This document shows, one piece after another, positions 16,276-25,100 of a DNA stretch of 64,000 nt (positions are counted from its first letter, which is position 1; every line of letters starts with the position of its first letter). Source of the stretch: UBA6168 sp964573725 (GTDB lineage: Bacteria > Bacteroidota > Bacteroidia > Chitinophagales > Saprospiraceae); contig CAZNLJ010000008.1 in the NCBI GenBank assembly GCA_964573725.1, positions 62,001 to 126,000 of the forward strand. The letters are read 5' to 3'. A model generated the notes under the pieces. The model searched no databases and was not told where the DNA came from. It was given only the letters and a program-made list of their open reading frames with translations. Both the position numbers and the translations under genes were made by a program.

Positions 16276-19200
16276 ATGCCGGCATTCACCCATTTGCATT
16301 GTCACACCCAGTATTCGTTGCTGGACGGTGCGGCGGACATATCGAAGATGATGGACAAGGCCGTTCAGGACCAGCAGCAAGGTTTGGCGCTGACGGACCA
16401 CGGCAACATGTTCGGTGCCTTCCAGTTCGTCAACGAGGCCAACAAGCGTGGCCTGAAACCGATCGTCGGTTGCGAGTTCTATCTGGTGGAGGACCGCCAC
16501 CGCAAGCAATTCCTGCGTTCCCGCGGCGAAGAGGACACGCGGTACCACCAACTCATGTTGGCCAAGAACCGCCAGGGCTACGAAAACCTTTCGAAACTCT
16601 GCTCCCTGGGCTATATCGACGGCCTGTACGGAAAATATCCCCGTATCGACAAATCGCTCATCGAAAAGTATCACGAAGGCCTGATCGCCACCAGTTGCTG
16701 CATCGGTGCGGAAATTCCGCAGACCATCCTCAAGGGGGATGTCGGCAAGGCGGAGCAGCTCCTGAAATGGTGGCTGGACATATTCGGGGAAGACTACTAC
16801 ATCGAACTGCAACGTCACCGGTGCATGGAGGACATCGACGGGACGGGCATGAGCCAGGAGGACGTCAACCAGGTCCTCCTGGGGCTGGCCGGCAAGTACG
16901 GTGTCAAGGTCATCTGTACCAACGACAGCCACTATGTGGAGGAAACGGATGCCCGCCCGCACGATATTCTGCTGTGCGTCAACACCAATAGCCTGCTCAA
17001 CGACCAGAACAGGTTTCGTTTCCCATCCAGTGACTTCTATTTCAAGACCCAGGAGGAGATGAACCGGCTGTTCGCCGATGTGCCGCAGGCGGTGGACAAT
17101 ACCCAGGAGATCCTTTCCAAGATAGAACCCCTGAAGCTGACACATGACGTGTTGCTGCCGGCTTTCCCCCTTCCGCAAGGGTTTGTCTCGCAGGACGATT
17201 ACCTGCGGCACCTCACTTTCGAGGGGGCACGGCGCCGGTACGGGAGCCTGACACCGGAAATCGAGGAGCGGCTGAACTTCGAATTGGAGGTCATCCGCCA
17301 ATCGGGCTATCCCGGTTATTTCCTCATCGTACAGGATTTCACCACGACCGCCCGGCAGATGGGGGTATCGGTGGGGCCGGGCCGGGGCTCGGCGGCGGGT
17401 TCCGCCGTGGCCTATTGCATCGGTATCACCAATGTCGACCCGATCCGATACGACCTGCTCTTCGAGCGTTTCCTCAATCCGGAACGGGTAAGCATGCCCG
17501 ATATCGACATCGATTTCGACGACCGGGGCCGGGACCAGGTCATCAGCTACGTCCTGGAAAAATACGGCCGCAACCAGGTCGCCCAAATCGTCACCTACGG
17601 TACCATGGCCGCCAAGTCCTCCTTGCGCGATGTCGGACGGGTCATGGACATCCCCCTGCCGGAGGTGGACAAAGTCGCGAAGACCTTCCCCCATCAGTTG
17701 GGAGCCACCTTGGCGGAGGTCCTGGATACGCCGGACATTTCCCCCAAGCTCAAGGAGAAACTCAATGCGGAGGACCTGGAGCGGGCGAACCGCTTCCGGT
17801 CCCTGGCGGATGGGGATGACAACATCGCACAGATGATCCGGACCGCCCGGCAACTGGAAGGGTCCATCCGAAACACCGGTATCCATGCCTGCGGCGTGGT
17901 CATCACACCGGATGACATCACCAAGTATGTCCCCGTCACCGTCGCCAAAGACAGCGAACTGCTGGTCAGTCAGTTCGACAACAGCGTCGCCGAAGCGGCC
18001 GGTTTGCTGAAAATGGACTTCCTGGGGCTGAAGACCCTGACCATCATCAAGGATGCGGTGTCCGTCATCCGGCAGGTCCACGGCGTCGAGGTGATACCGG
18101 ACGACATTCCCCTGGACGACGGCAAAACCTACGAATTGTTCCAGCGCGGTGAAACCGTCGGCATCTTCCAGTACGAAAGCGACGGGATGCAGAAGTACAT
18201 GAAGGAACTGAAGCCGACCACCTTCGAGGACCTCATCGCCATGAACGCCTTGTACCGGCCGGGCCCCCTGGCCTATATCCCCGATTTCATCGCCCGGAAA
18301 CACGGCCGGCAAACCATCCATTACGACCTGCCGGAAATGGAGGAGTACCTGGCGGATACCTACGGGATCACCGTGTATCAGGAACAGGTCATGCTGCTGT
18401 CCCAGAAACTGGCCGGCTTCACCAAAGGGGAAGCCGACGTGTTGCGGAAGGCGATGGGCAAGAAGCAAAAGGCGGTACTCGACAAGATGTACGGCAAGTT
18501 CATCGACGGCTGTGCCGGCAACGGCCATCCCAAGGACATCTGCGACAAGGTCTGGAAGGACTGGGAGGCTTTCGCCAGTTACGCCTTCAACAAGTCGCAC
18601 TCCACCTGCTACGCCTATGTCGCATTCCAAACCGCTTGGCTGAAAGCCAATTATCCCGCCGCCTTCATGGCCTCCGTCCTGTCCAACAACAAGGACAACA
18701 TCACCGACCTCACCAAATTCCTGCGGGAATGCAACCGCATGGGCGTGGAAGTGTTGGGTCCGGACATCAACGAGTCCAGTTCCGATTTCACGGTCAATCC
18801 CGGCGGCCAGGTCCGTTTCGGCCTGTCGGCCCTCAAAGGGGTCGGGGAAGGGCCGGTGGATGATATCCTGGCGGAACGCAGCAGGAACGGCTCCTTCCGG
18901 TCGGTCTTCGACTTCGTAAAACGCCTGGATACCAAGGCTGCCAACAAGAAGGTGCTGGAGAGCCTGGTGCTGGGCGGCGCTTTCGACGGCTTCAAGGATA
19001 TCGACCGGGCCCAATATTTTGCACCGAGCGAAAAATACGACTCCTTTATCGAGCACCTGATCCGATACGGGTCCGATTACCAACAACAACAGGCTGATGC
19101 GGCCATGTCCCTTTTCGGCGATATCAGCGCCTTCCACATCGAAGACCCCGCCCCGCCCAAGTCCGCTCCCTGGAGCCTCATGGAAAAATTGGAGCGGGAG

Positions 19201-19821
19201 AAGGAAGTGACGGGCATCTACATCTCCGGCCATCCCCTCGACGATTACCGCATGGAGGTGGACCAATTCACGACCTGCTCCCTGGAGGAACTGGTGGACC
19301 CGGCCCGGAATTACCGGGGACAAAGCGTCCGGGTGGCCGGCATGGTCACGAATGTCGTGCATCGGGTCAGCCAGAAAGGGGCCGGTTGGGGTATCTTCAC
19401 CATTTCCGATTTCAACGGGTCCCTCGAAATTCCGATGTTCAGCGATGACTATGTCCGTTTCAAAGGATTTTTCGAAAAGGGGAACTGCCTGTTCCTGTCG
19501 GGGGTCTACGAACTGCGTTGGGGCCGGGAAGACGAATACCAGCTGAAGGTCAAGGAGGTTACCCTGCTGGAGAATGTGGGGCGCCAGCTGGCGAACAGCA
19601 TCACCCTCAAGCTGTCGATGGACCTGTTGACTGAGCGCGTACTGGACCAATTGGAGGGCATCTGTTCGGCGCACCAGGGTGAGCACCAGCTCAAGATCGT
19701 CCTGTTGGATTACACGAACAAGATCAGCCTTCCTTTCGTATCGACTTCCCACAAAGTGCATATCGACAACGAGCTGGTCCGGACATTGGACACGATGGGC
19801 ATCCCTTACGAGGTGGCCTGA
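16276..19821 (+). CDS. dnaE: DNA polymerase III alpha subunit (DnaE-type)
   Basis: The 1181-residue protein is the replicative polymerase subunit. The N-terminal PHP domain opens with HLHCHTQYS. The palm domain carries the catalytic PDIDIDFDDRGRD (aspartates near 409-413) and a later KMDFLGLKTL block (about 578). A tandem helix-hairpin-helix region follows and an OB-fold (VRVAGMVTN, about 1020) lies near the end. Length and order match DnaE1. The ATG at 16276 is preferred over an in-frame GTG at 16183 because the PHP domain begins right after it. Its last 16 nt overlap the 3' end of hoxW on the other strand. Confidence 0.96.
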   Translation: MPAFTHLHCHTQYSLLDGAADISKMMDKAVQDQQQGLALTDHGNMFGAFQFVNEANKRGLKPIVGCEFYLVEDRHRKQFLRSRGEEDTRYHQLMLAKNRQGYENLSKLCSLGYIDGLYGKYPRIDKSLIEKYHEGLIATSCCIGAEIPQTILKGDVGKAEQLLKWWLDIFGEDYYIELQRHRCMEDIDGTGMSQEDVNQVLLGLAGKYGVKVICTNDSHYVEETDARPHDILLCVNTNSLLNDQNRFRFPSSDFYFKTQEEMNRLFADVPQAVDNTQEILSKIEPLKLTHDVLLPAFPLPQGFVSQDDYLRHLTFEGARRRYGSLTPEIEERLNFELEVIRQSGYPGYFLIVQDFTTTARQMGVSVGPGRGSAAGSAVAYCIGITNVDPIRYDLLFERFLNPERVSMPDIDIDFDDRGRDQVISYVLEKYGRNQVAQIVTYGTMAAKSSLRDVGRVMDIPLPEVDKVAKTFPHQLGATLAEVLDTPDISPKLKEKLNAEDLERANRFRSLADGDDNIAQMIRTARQLEGSIRNTGIHACGVVITPDDITKYVPVTVAKDSELLVSQFDNSVAEAAGLLKMDFLGLKTLTIIKDAVSVIRQVHGVEVIPDDIPLDDGKTYELFQRGETVGIFQYESDGMQKYMKELKPTTFEDLIAMNALYRPGPLAYIPDFIARKHGRQTIHYDLPEMEEYLADTYGITVYQEQVMLLSQKLAGFTKGEADVLRKAMGKKQKAVLDKMYGKFIDGCAGNGHPKDICDKVWKDWEAFASYAFNKSHSTCYAYVAFQTAWLKANYPAAFMASVLSNNKDNITDLTKFLRECNRMGVEVLGPDINESSSDFTVNPGGQVRFGLSALKGVGEGPVDDILAERSRNGSFRSVFDFVKRLDTKAANKKVLESLVLGGAFDGFKDIDRAQYFAPSEKYDSFIEHLIRYGSDYQQQQADAAMSLFGDISAFHIEDPAPPKSAPWSLMEKLEREKEVTGIYISGHPLDDYRMEVDQFTTCSLEELVDPARNYRGQSVRVAGMVTNVVHRVSQKGAGWGIFTISDFNGSLEIPMFSDDYVRFKGFFEKGNCLFLSGVYELRWGREDEYQLKVKEVTLLENVGRQLANSITLKLSMDLLTERVLDQLEGICSAHQGEHQLKIVLLDYTNKISLPFVSTSHKVHIDNELVRTLDTMGIPYEVA

Positions 19822-20288
19822 CCCGGACGTACCGGCTGGCCGTCCAGCAAGGCCTGGAAAAAGACCAGGGCCTCATCAAGGTGTTCCCGGGCGGCGGGTG
19901 TCAGTCCGGTGGCGAGCTCCCAGGCGAAGCCGCCGATCAGGAGGATATGGGCTGTCGGAAGGTATCCATACAGTTGCCGGCACAGGAAGAGGACGGCATC
20001 CGGGGGCAGGGCATGGGTGGTGAAGTGGAAGACCGGTGCCGGCGGCTGCGGTCGCCAGTCGAAACCATGCGGCAGGATTTCACGGCAGGCATCCACAAAA
20101 ACGACCTGGTCGAAGGCGGTGAGCAGGGCGGCATCCTCCACCTGCAATTGGTAGCGGTATTCGATGGTCCCGGGGAAGGTTCCCATCCGTTCCAGTGCAT
20201 CGGCGAAGGCCCAGCCCAGTCCGTCGTCCTGTCTGCCGCTGTTTCCGATGGCGAGCAACAAGGTGCGCTCAGGATTTGGTCCGTTCAT
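19806..20288 (-). CDS. hoxW: HoxW-type hydrogenase maturation endopeptidase
   Basis: The 160-residue protein resembles the M52-family proteases that clip the C-terminal extension of [NiFe] hydrogenase large subunits after nickel insertion. It has the N-terminal GNSGRQDDGLGW motif (family GNxxRxDDGxG), whose aspartate is a nickel-sensing ligand, and FVDACRE in the middle. The ATG at 20288 places this motif at the usual distance from the start and lies inside the last codons of hoxH (20-nt overlap), so translation is probably coupled. It is the last gene of the hox operon. Its TAA stop lies inside the end of dnaE, which is convergent. Confidence 0.9.
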   Translation of the reverse strand: MNGPNPERTLLLAIGNSGRQDDGLGWAFADALERMGTFPGTIEYRYQLQVEDAALLTAFDQVVFVDACREILPHGFDWRPQPPAPVFHFTTHALPPDAVLFLCRQLYGYLPTAHILLIGGFAWELATGLTPAAREHLDEALVFFQALLDGQPVRPGQATS

Positions 20289-21726
20289 CCAATACGTTTC
20301 CGTGGTGATCCAATAAGGTGACGGCCAGGGGCATCTGGCCGACGGCATGGGTGGCGCAGCTGAGGCAAGGGTCGTAGGCCCGAATCGCCACCTCGACCTG
20401 GTTGAGCAATCCTTCCGTCAGTTCCTTTTTTCCGGAGAGTACCCGTTCGGCGACCCATTTCACGGCCCGGTTCATCGGTTCGTTGTTGTGGGTGGTGGAG
20501 ACGATCAGGTTGCATTGGGTGACCTGCCCCTTTTCGTCGGCCTGGTAATGGTGGATGAGGGTGCCACGGGGTGCTTCCACCACCCCGATGCCTTCCGGTC
20601 GGCGGGATCCTTCGCGCAACAGGTCGTTTCCGGTGATGTCGGGGTCCGAGATCAGGTCCCGCATGACTTCCGCACAATGCAGCATCTCGATCAGGCGGGC
20701 CCAATGGTAGTGCATGGTATGGTGGTTGACCGCTTGGCCGTGGAAGGAAAAATACGCCTGCCGGGCTTGTTCCGCCAAGGGGGTGCCCAGGTGGGAACAA
20801 GTGTTCAGGCGGGCCAGCGGACCGACACGGCTCCATCCTGCCTCCGGGCCGAAAGCCCGCAGATAGGGGAACTTGAGGAAGGTCCAGGGTTGGACGGCCT
20901 CGAGGAAGTGGCTTCGGTATTCGGTGTCCGGGATATTGTCCAGGCGGCAGTTTCCTGCCGCATCAATGGCGCGCAGGCGGCCGTGGTAAAGCTCGAAGGC
21001 ACCGTCTTCGGCCGACACCAGGCTGAGGTGACCGGATGGGTAGCTGGCGAAAGTATCCAGCCAGGCGGCATGTCGGCGGTGGTAGTCCTGGATGAAAAGG
21101 ACGGTTTCCCGGGCCCACCCGATGACGGTATCCATGGAAGGCAGTTGGCTGTCGCCGTCCAGTAAGCGTCGGGTTTCCGCCGCGGTCATCGACTTGTACA
21201 CCCCGCCCGGTACGGCACATACCCCGTGGATCCGTTTGCCGGCGAGTATCCGGATGACTTCCTGCCCGAACTTGCGCAGCAGGATTCCCTTGCGGGCCAA
21301 TTCCTTGTGCGCGATGGCGACACCCACCACATTGCGTGTTTCCGGTGGCGCATCGAGTCCGAAAAGCAGGTCCGGGGCGGCGAGGTAAAAAAAATGGAGG
21401 GCGTGGGACTGCAGGGTTTGGCTGTAGTGCAGCAGGCGGCGCACCTTGGTGGCCGTCGGGGAAAGGTCTTCCGGCGCCAGGCCGGACAGCATATCCACCG
21501 CCTTGGATGCCGCTAGGTGGTGACTCACGGGACAGATGCCGCAGAGGCGTTGGACGAGGGTGGGGACCTCCCAATAGGGGTGCCCCTGGATGAACCGCTC
21601 GAATCCGCGGAATTCCACGATATGGAAGAACGAATCCTGGACACGGCCCTCCGCATCGAGGTGGATGGTCACTTTGCCGTGGCCTTCCACCCGGGTGACC
21701 GGTTCTATGACGATTTTCTGTGGCAT
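20269..21726 (-). CDS. hoxH: NAD-linked [NiFe] hydrogenase large subunit HoxH
   Basis: The 485-residue subunit holds the Ni-Fe(CN)2CO active site. The four cysteine ligands are visible: C62 and C65 in RLCGICPVSHH and C454 and C457 in DPCLSCATH. RVEGHGK (E14) is the conserved glutamate motif near the N-terminus. After H460 a 25-residue tail starting AVGQMPL is the extension expected to be removed by HoxW. Length is close to that of Ralstonia HoxH (about 488), and the tail style points to the bidirectional group 3d class. It pairs with the HoxY half of the upstream HoxUY product, 30 nt away. Maturation would also need hypABCDEF, absent here. Confidence 0.96.
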   Translation of the reverse strand: MPQKIVIEPVTRVEGHGKVTIHLDAEGRVQDSFFHIVEFRGFERFIQGHPYWEVPTLVQRLCGICPVSHHLAASKAVDMLSGLAPEDLSPTATKVRRLLHYSQTLQSHALHFFYLAAPDLLFGLDAPPETRNVVGVAIAHKELARKGILLRKFGQEVIRILAGKRIHGVCAVPGGVYKSMTAAETRRLLDGDSQLPSMDTVIGWARETVLFIQDYHRRHAAWLDTFASYPSGHLSLVSAEDGAFELYHGRLRAIDAAGNCRLDNIPDTEYRSHFLEAVQPWTFLKFPYLRAFGPEAGWSRVGPLARLNTCSHLGTPLAEQARQAYFSFHGQAVNHHTMHYHWARLIEMLHCAEVMRDLISDPDITGNDLLREGSRRPEGIGVVEAPRGTLIHHYQADEKGQVTQCNLIVSTTHNNEPMNRAVKWVAERVLSGKKELTEGLLNQVEVAIRAYDPCLSCATHAVGQMPLAVTLLDHHGNVLDERTKS

Positions 21727-21756
21727 GGTCGTGGTGATTGGTCAGGTGTGGCCGGT

Positions 21757-23028
21757 TCAATCGTATTTGAATTCCGGAAAGAGGACGGAGAACGGTTCTC
21801 CGAACAGGATGTTCCGGACGACCTTCCAGATATAATGGGCATCGGGCGGGCATCCGGGTATGAAGTAGTCGATGTCGACCACGTCGTTGCAGGCATATAC
21901 CTGGTCGAGGATGGCCGGGATGTCATCGTGGCGGGGGATGGTATCGGCACCGGGTTCGCTGGTGAGGGAATGGAGGTAGGCGGTATCCAGGCATTCCTTC
22001 AGCGGAACGGTATTGCGCATGGCCGGCAGTCCTCCCCAGATGGCACATTCCCCGACGGAGACGAGGACCTTGCATTTCCGGCGGAATTCGCGCAGGACCT
22101 CCACGTTTTCGCTGTTGCAGCAACCTCCTTCGATGAGGCCGAGGTCGACCGGTCGGGAGAAGGACTTGATATCCGTCAGCGGGGATTTGTCGAAGTGGAC
22201 CATTTCGATGAGGTCCAGCAATTCGAGGTCGATGTCGAGCATGGACATATGGCAGCCGAAGCAACCGGCGAGGGAGGTGGTGGCGATGACCTTTTTTTGG
22301 GGCGGCCCGTCGGTCGGCGGTATGGGCGGCGGGACCGGGACGGGAGCATGGTCCGCCCCGACATCGTATTTGCGGTCGCCGATGGGGCGGGCGAGGCTTT
22401 TTCCGCGGACGAGGATGGCACCGGTGGGGCAGATGTGCATGGCACGGAGCGCTTGTGCCTCCGACAACTTGCGTTCCTGGGTATAATCCACGGCCACTTC
22501 GGTGCGGTTGCCCCGGTTGGCGAAAGCGAATACCGGTAGGCCGTCATCGGTGAGGACCTCCTCGACGCAGCGGCGGCATCGGATACAGCGGTTGTGTTCG
22601 ACGACGATGCGGCTCGGATTGTAATCGATGCGGCGGTCGATGAAAAGGTGGGGAAACCGGTTGTGGTGGATACCGAGTTGGTAACCCAGGCCCTGCAGGT
22701 CGCAATCGCCGCTTTTTTCGCAAGCCGGGCAGAAGTGGTTGCCTTCGACGAAGAGCATTTCGACCATGGCCTTTTGTTGGTCCTGCAGGATGGGATCTTT
22801 GGTGACGACCATGGAGCCGGCCTGCACCTTTGCGGTACAGGCGGCGGTCGGTCGGCCGTCGACGAGGACGGTACAGACCCGGCAGGTGCCGAGGGGCGGG
22901 TCGATATGGGGGTAATGGCAGAGGGCGGGCACCTCGGCGCCGAGGTCCCGCAGGGCATCGAGGAGCCGGGCATTTTCCGGCGCGGAGACGGACTGACCGT
23001 CGACGGTCAGGGTGACGGTATTCGGCAT
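21757..23028 (-). CDS. hoxUY: HoxU-HoxY fusion: diaphorase iron-sulfur subunit joined to hydrogenase small subunit
   Basis: This 423-residue protein joins two normally separate subunits. Residues 1-220 are HoxU-like: [2Fe-2S] cysteines C37, C49, C52 and C64, a NuoG-type His/Cys motif (H98, C100, C103, C109) and C148, C151, C154 and C200 for a [4Fe-4S] cluster. A proline-rich linker spans about 225-246. Residues 247-423 are HoxY-like: C256 and C259 (GCFGCH), C328 (VGECAIWGG) and C393 (PGCPPD) bind the proximal [4Fe-4S] cluster. Each half has near full family length, so this is a true fusion with no stop or frameshift between. I chose the ATG at 23028; a TTG at 23043 overlapping the hoxF stop is possible. 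Electrons would pass from HoxH through one chain to HoxF. Confidence 0.95.
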   Translation of the reverse strand: MPNTVTLTVDGQSVSAPENARLLDALRDLGAEVPALCHYPHIDPPLGTCRVCTVLVDGRPTAACTAKVQAGSMVVTKDPILQDQQKAMVEMLFVEGNHFCPACEKSGDCDLQGLGYQLGIHHNRFPHLFIDRRIDYNPSRIVVEHNRCIRCRRCVEEVLTDDGLPVFAFANRGNRTEVAVDYTQERKLSEAQALRAMHICPTGAILVRGKSLARPIGDRKYDVGADHAPVPVPPPIPPTDGPPQKKVIATTSLAGCFGCHMSMLDIDLELLDLIEMVHFDKSPLTDIKSFSRPVDLGLIEGGCCNSENVEVLREFRRKCKVLVSVGECAIWGGLPAMRNTVPLKECLDTAYLHSLTSEPGADTIPRHDDIPAILDQVYACNDVVDIDYFIPGCPPDAHYIWKVVRNILFGEPFSVLFPEFKYD

Positions 23029-23039
23029 AGGCGGTCGGC

Positions 23040-24788
23040 TCAAGGGTTGATGGATGGAGGTTTCGGTGTTTCGGTCGCTTCCCGGTAGGCACGGGTAGCC
23101 AGGTCCAGGTCGAAGCTGTGCAGGACCTGGCTGCCCGAGTGGTCGACCCGTCGGTCGAAGTAGGCAGGGAAGCGGTCCAGGGCATCAAGGATGGGTCGGG
23201 GTGCGCTTTGGCCGAGTCCGCAGCGGCTGGTGGCCATGATGGTCCGTCCCCACTGTCGGAGGGCTTCCAGGTCGCGGGCGGTGCCCATGCTGCGTTGGAG
23301 TTTCTCCAACTGGCGGTGCAGGATGAAGTTGCCGGCGCGGCAGGGGGTACAGATGCCGCAGCTTTCCCGTTTGAAGAAATCGGAGAAATTGAGCAGGATC
23401 CGAAGCAGGTCGCGGTCCCGGCGGAAGATCATGAAAGAGCCGTTGCAGGGGAGGTCCTCCCGGGAGAGCCGCCGATGGGTGTCGGCGGCGGGCAGCAGGG
23501 TGCCGCTGGGGCCGCCGACCTGGATGACATGGGCCTGGTCGGCGCCGCAAAGTCCGAGCAGTTCACCGACCGTCATACCCCATTCGACCTCATAGATCCC
23601 CGGATATCGGCAATCGCCGCTGACGCTGATCAGTTTGGTACCGGGGGATGCCGGCGTACCTTTCCGCCGGAAAGCGGCGGGACCATGCTCGAGGATCCGG
23701 GCGGCGCAGGCGAAGGTTTCGACATTGTTGACGATGGTCGGTTGCCCCAGGAAACCGGATTCGACGGGGTAGCGGAACTTGATGCGGGGTTCGCCGCGAA
23801 GGCCTTCCATGGCATTGAGGAGGGCCGTTTCCTCTCCGCAGACGTAGGCACCGGCGCTGCGTTGGATCCGGATGTCGAAATCGAAAGGGATCCTGGCGGG
23901 AATGTCCCGCCCCAGCCAGCCCAGCCGACGGTAGCGGTCGAGGGTCTCCTGCAGGGCCGGTTCCAGGTATCGGTATTCCGCGCGGAGGAAAAGGGTTCCT
24001 GCGGCGGCACCGGCGGCATAGGCGGCCAGGACCATCCCTTCGATGACCAGTCCCGGATATTGCTGCAGCAGGACCCGGTCCTTGAATGTTCCCGGTTCCC
24101 CTTCGTCGGCATTGCAGACCACTTGCCTTTTTCCCGGGAATCCGCTGCAGCTTGTCCATTTTTGGCCGGTCGGAAAAAATGCGCCGCCCATCCCGCCGAG
24201 ACCGGCGGTCCGGACCTGGTCCAGGATATCCTGTGGCCGGAGATGCCTCAATTTTTCCAGTGCCGCCCCTTCCCGGTGGGCACCGAGCATAAAGGGGGGT
24301 GTTGCGGGCATAGGACGGATCTGGACGTCGGGCTTGTCACAGATATCGGCAGGCGCACGTCCTTGCTCCAGTTCGGCGACGATTTTGCGGACCTTGCCGG
24401 CCGTCAACCGGGTGAAGGGGTGGAATCCGATCAGGGCGGCGGGTGCCTGGTCGCTGAGTCCGATGCAGGGGGTGTCGAACAACCCGAACCGGCCGTCCGG
24501 GCCAACCTTCCCCCAAGGGGTACCGGTGGCCTGCGCGAAGGCATCCCGCACCGCCCCGTGGCCCTGGTGGTCGGACACGATGCTGTTATCCAGGTACACG
24601 GTAAGCCGGCCGGCCGGCTTGCGGTGGAAAAAATGATAAAAGGACACCACCCCCTCGATGTCGGCCTCCGATGTGCCGAAGCGGTCCGCCAGCCCGGTGA
24701 GGGCGGCATCGTCCAGGTATCCACAGGCATCCTGGATCGCCCAGATCTCATCGAGAAGTCGCCAGCGGGGAAGGATTTCTTGTTGCAT
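23040..24788 (-). CDS. hoxF: HoxF, NAD(H)-binding diaphorase subunit with N-terminal NuoE-like domain
   Basis: The 582-residue flavoprotein reduces NAD+ with electrons from hydrogen. Residues 1-150 are NuoE-like but contain only two cysteines (about C22 and C108), too few for the usual [2Fe-2S] cluster. The NuoF-like part has the NAD(H) glycine motif GGMGGAF (about 198-204), the FMN motif CNADEGEPGTFKDR (225-238) and a [4Fe-4S] site formed by C477, C480 and C483 (ESCGICTPC) with C523 (SRCGLG). This layout and length match Ralstonia-type HoxF. The ATG at 24788 is preferred because a promoter box lies just upstream and a longer start at 24875 would precede it. It is the first gene of the hox operon. 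Confidence 0.95.
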   Translation of the reverse strand: MQQEILPRWRLLDEIWAIQDACGYLDDAALTGLADRFGTSEADIEGVVSFYHFFHRKPAGRLTVYLDNSIVSDHQGHGAVRDAFAQATGTPWGKVGPDGRFGLFDTPCIGLSDQAPAALIGFHPFTRLTAGKVRKIVAELEQGRAPADICDKPDVQIRPMPATPPFMLGAHREGAALEKLRHLRPQDILDQVRTAGLGGMGGAFFPTGQKWTSCSGFPGKRQVVCNADEGEPGTFKDRVLLQQYPGLVIEGMVLAAYAAGAAAGTLFLRAEYRYLEPALQETLDRYRRLGWLGRDIPARIPFDFDIRIQRSAGAYVCGEETALLNAMEGLRGEPRIKFRYPVESGFLGQPTIVNNVETFACAARILEHGPAAFRRKGTPASPGTKLISVSGDCRYPGIYEVEWGMTVGELLGLCGADQAHVIQVGGPSGTLLPAADTHRRLSREDLPCNGSFMIFRRDRDLLRILLNFSDFFKRESCGICTPCRAGNFILHRQLEKLQRSMGTARDLEALRQWGRTIMATSRCGLGQSAPRPILDALDRFPAYFDRRVDHSGSQVLHSFDLDLATRAYREATETPKPPSINP

Positions 24789-24854
24789 CGGTACAGGTCG
24801 GTGAGGTTCGGAAGCATGGGTGCCGGCATCCGGAGGAATCGGAACCGGCTTGGT

Positions 24855-24862
24855 CAAAGATA
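24855..24862 (-). promoter_or_regulatory. Candidate -7 box of the hox operon
   Basis: The minus strand reads TATCTTTG, a full match to TAnnTTTG. Transcription from it would start near 24851 and give a leader of about 63 nt before hoxF. It lies in the 312-nt divergent region shared with the glutaryl-CoA dehydrogenase gene. No clear -33 element or operator was found. Confidence 0.55.
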
Positions 24863-25022
24863 AGTAAAAAAGCACGGAGTCGGTACGACCGGGCCTTTGC
24901 TGTCGGGCTGTTCCGGCCGTGCTTCACCGGCCGCGCCCCCCGGGCCGGCCATCCGCCGCCGGAGGGTCGGACCGGGGGGCATAATTCGCCCGGGCAGTCC
25001 CCACTATTGGGCTTTAAATCAT

Positions 25023-25030
25023 TATTTTTG
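25023..25030 (+). promoter_or_regulatory. Candidate -7 box for glutaryl-CoA dehydrogenase
   Basis: TATTTTTG matches TAnnTTTG and is set in an AT-rich patch, 70 nt upstream of the ATG at 25101. A TTG at 25007-25009 is closer than the usual 19-21 nt spacing. Confidence 0.5.
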
Positions 25031-25100
25031 CAACGGCAATCCTAACCAGGCCACCAAGCGGCGGCACCGCCGCCGGTACATCCAATCTAAAAAAAAAGAC

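Noticed and set aside
16258..19761. A very long open frame on the strand opposite dnaE
   Set aside because: It mirrors dnaE codon by codon, has no recognisable domain, and reflects the low stop frequency of antisense frames in GC-rich genes.
23028..23043. TTG at 23043 as the hoxUY start, overlapping the hoxF stop
   Set aside because: Possible, but the ATG at 23028 matches the HoxU N-terminus; kept only as an alternative.
23118..24863. A plus-strand open frame opposite hoxF
   Set aside because: hoxF carries all catalytic motifs; the opposite frame is featureless.
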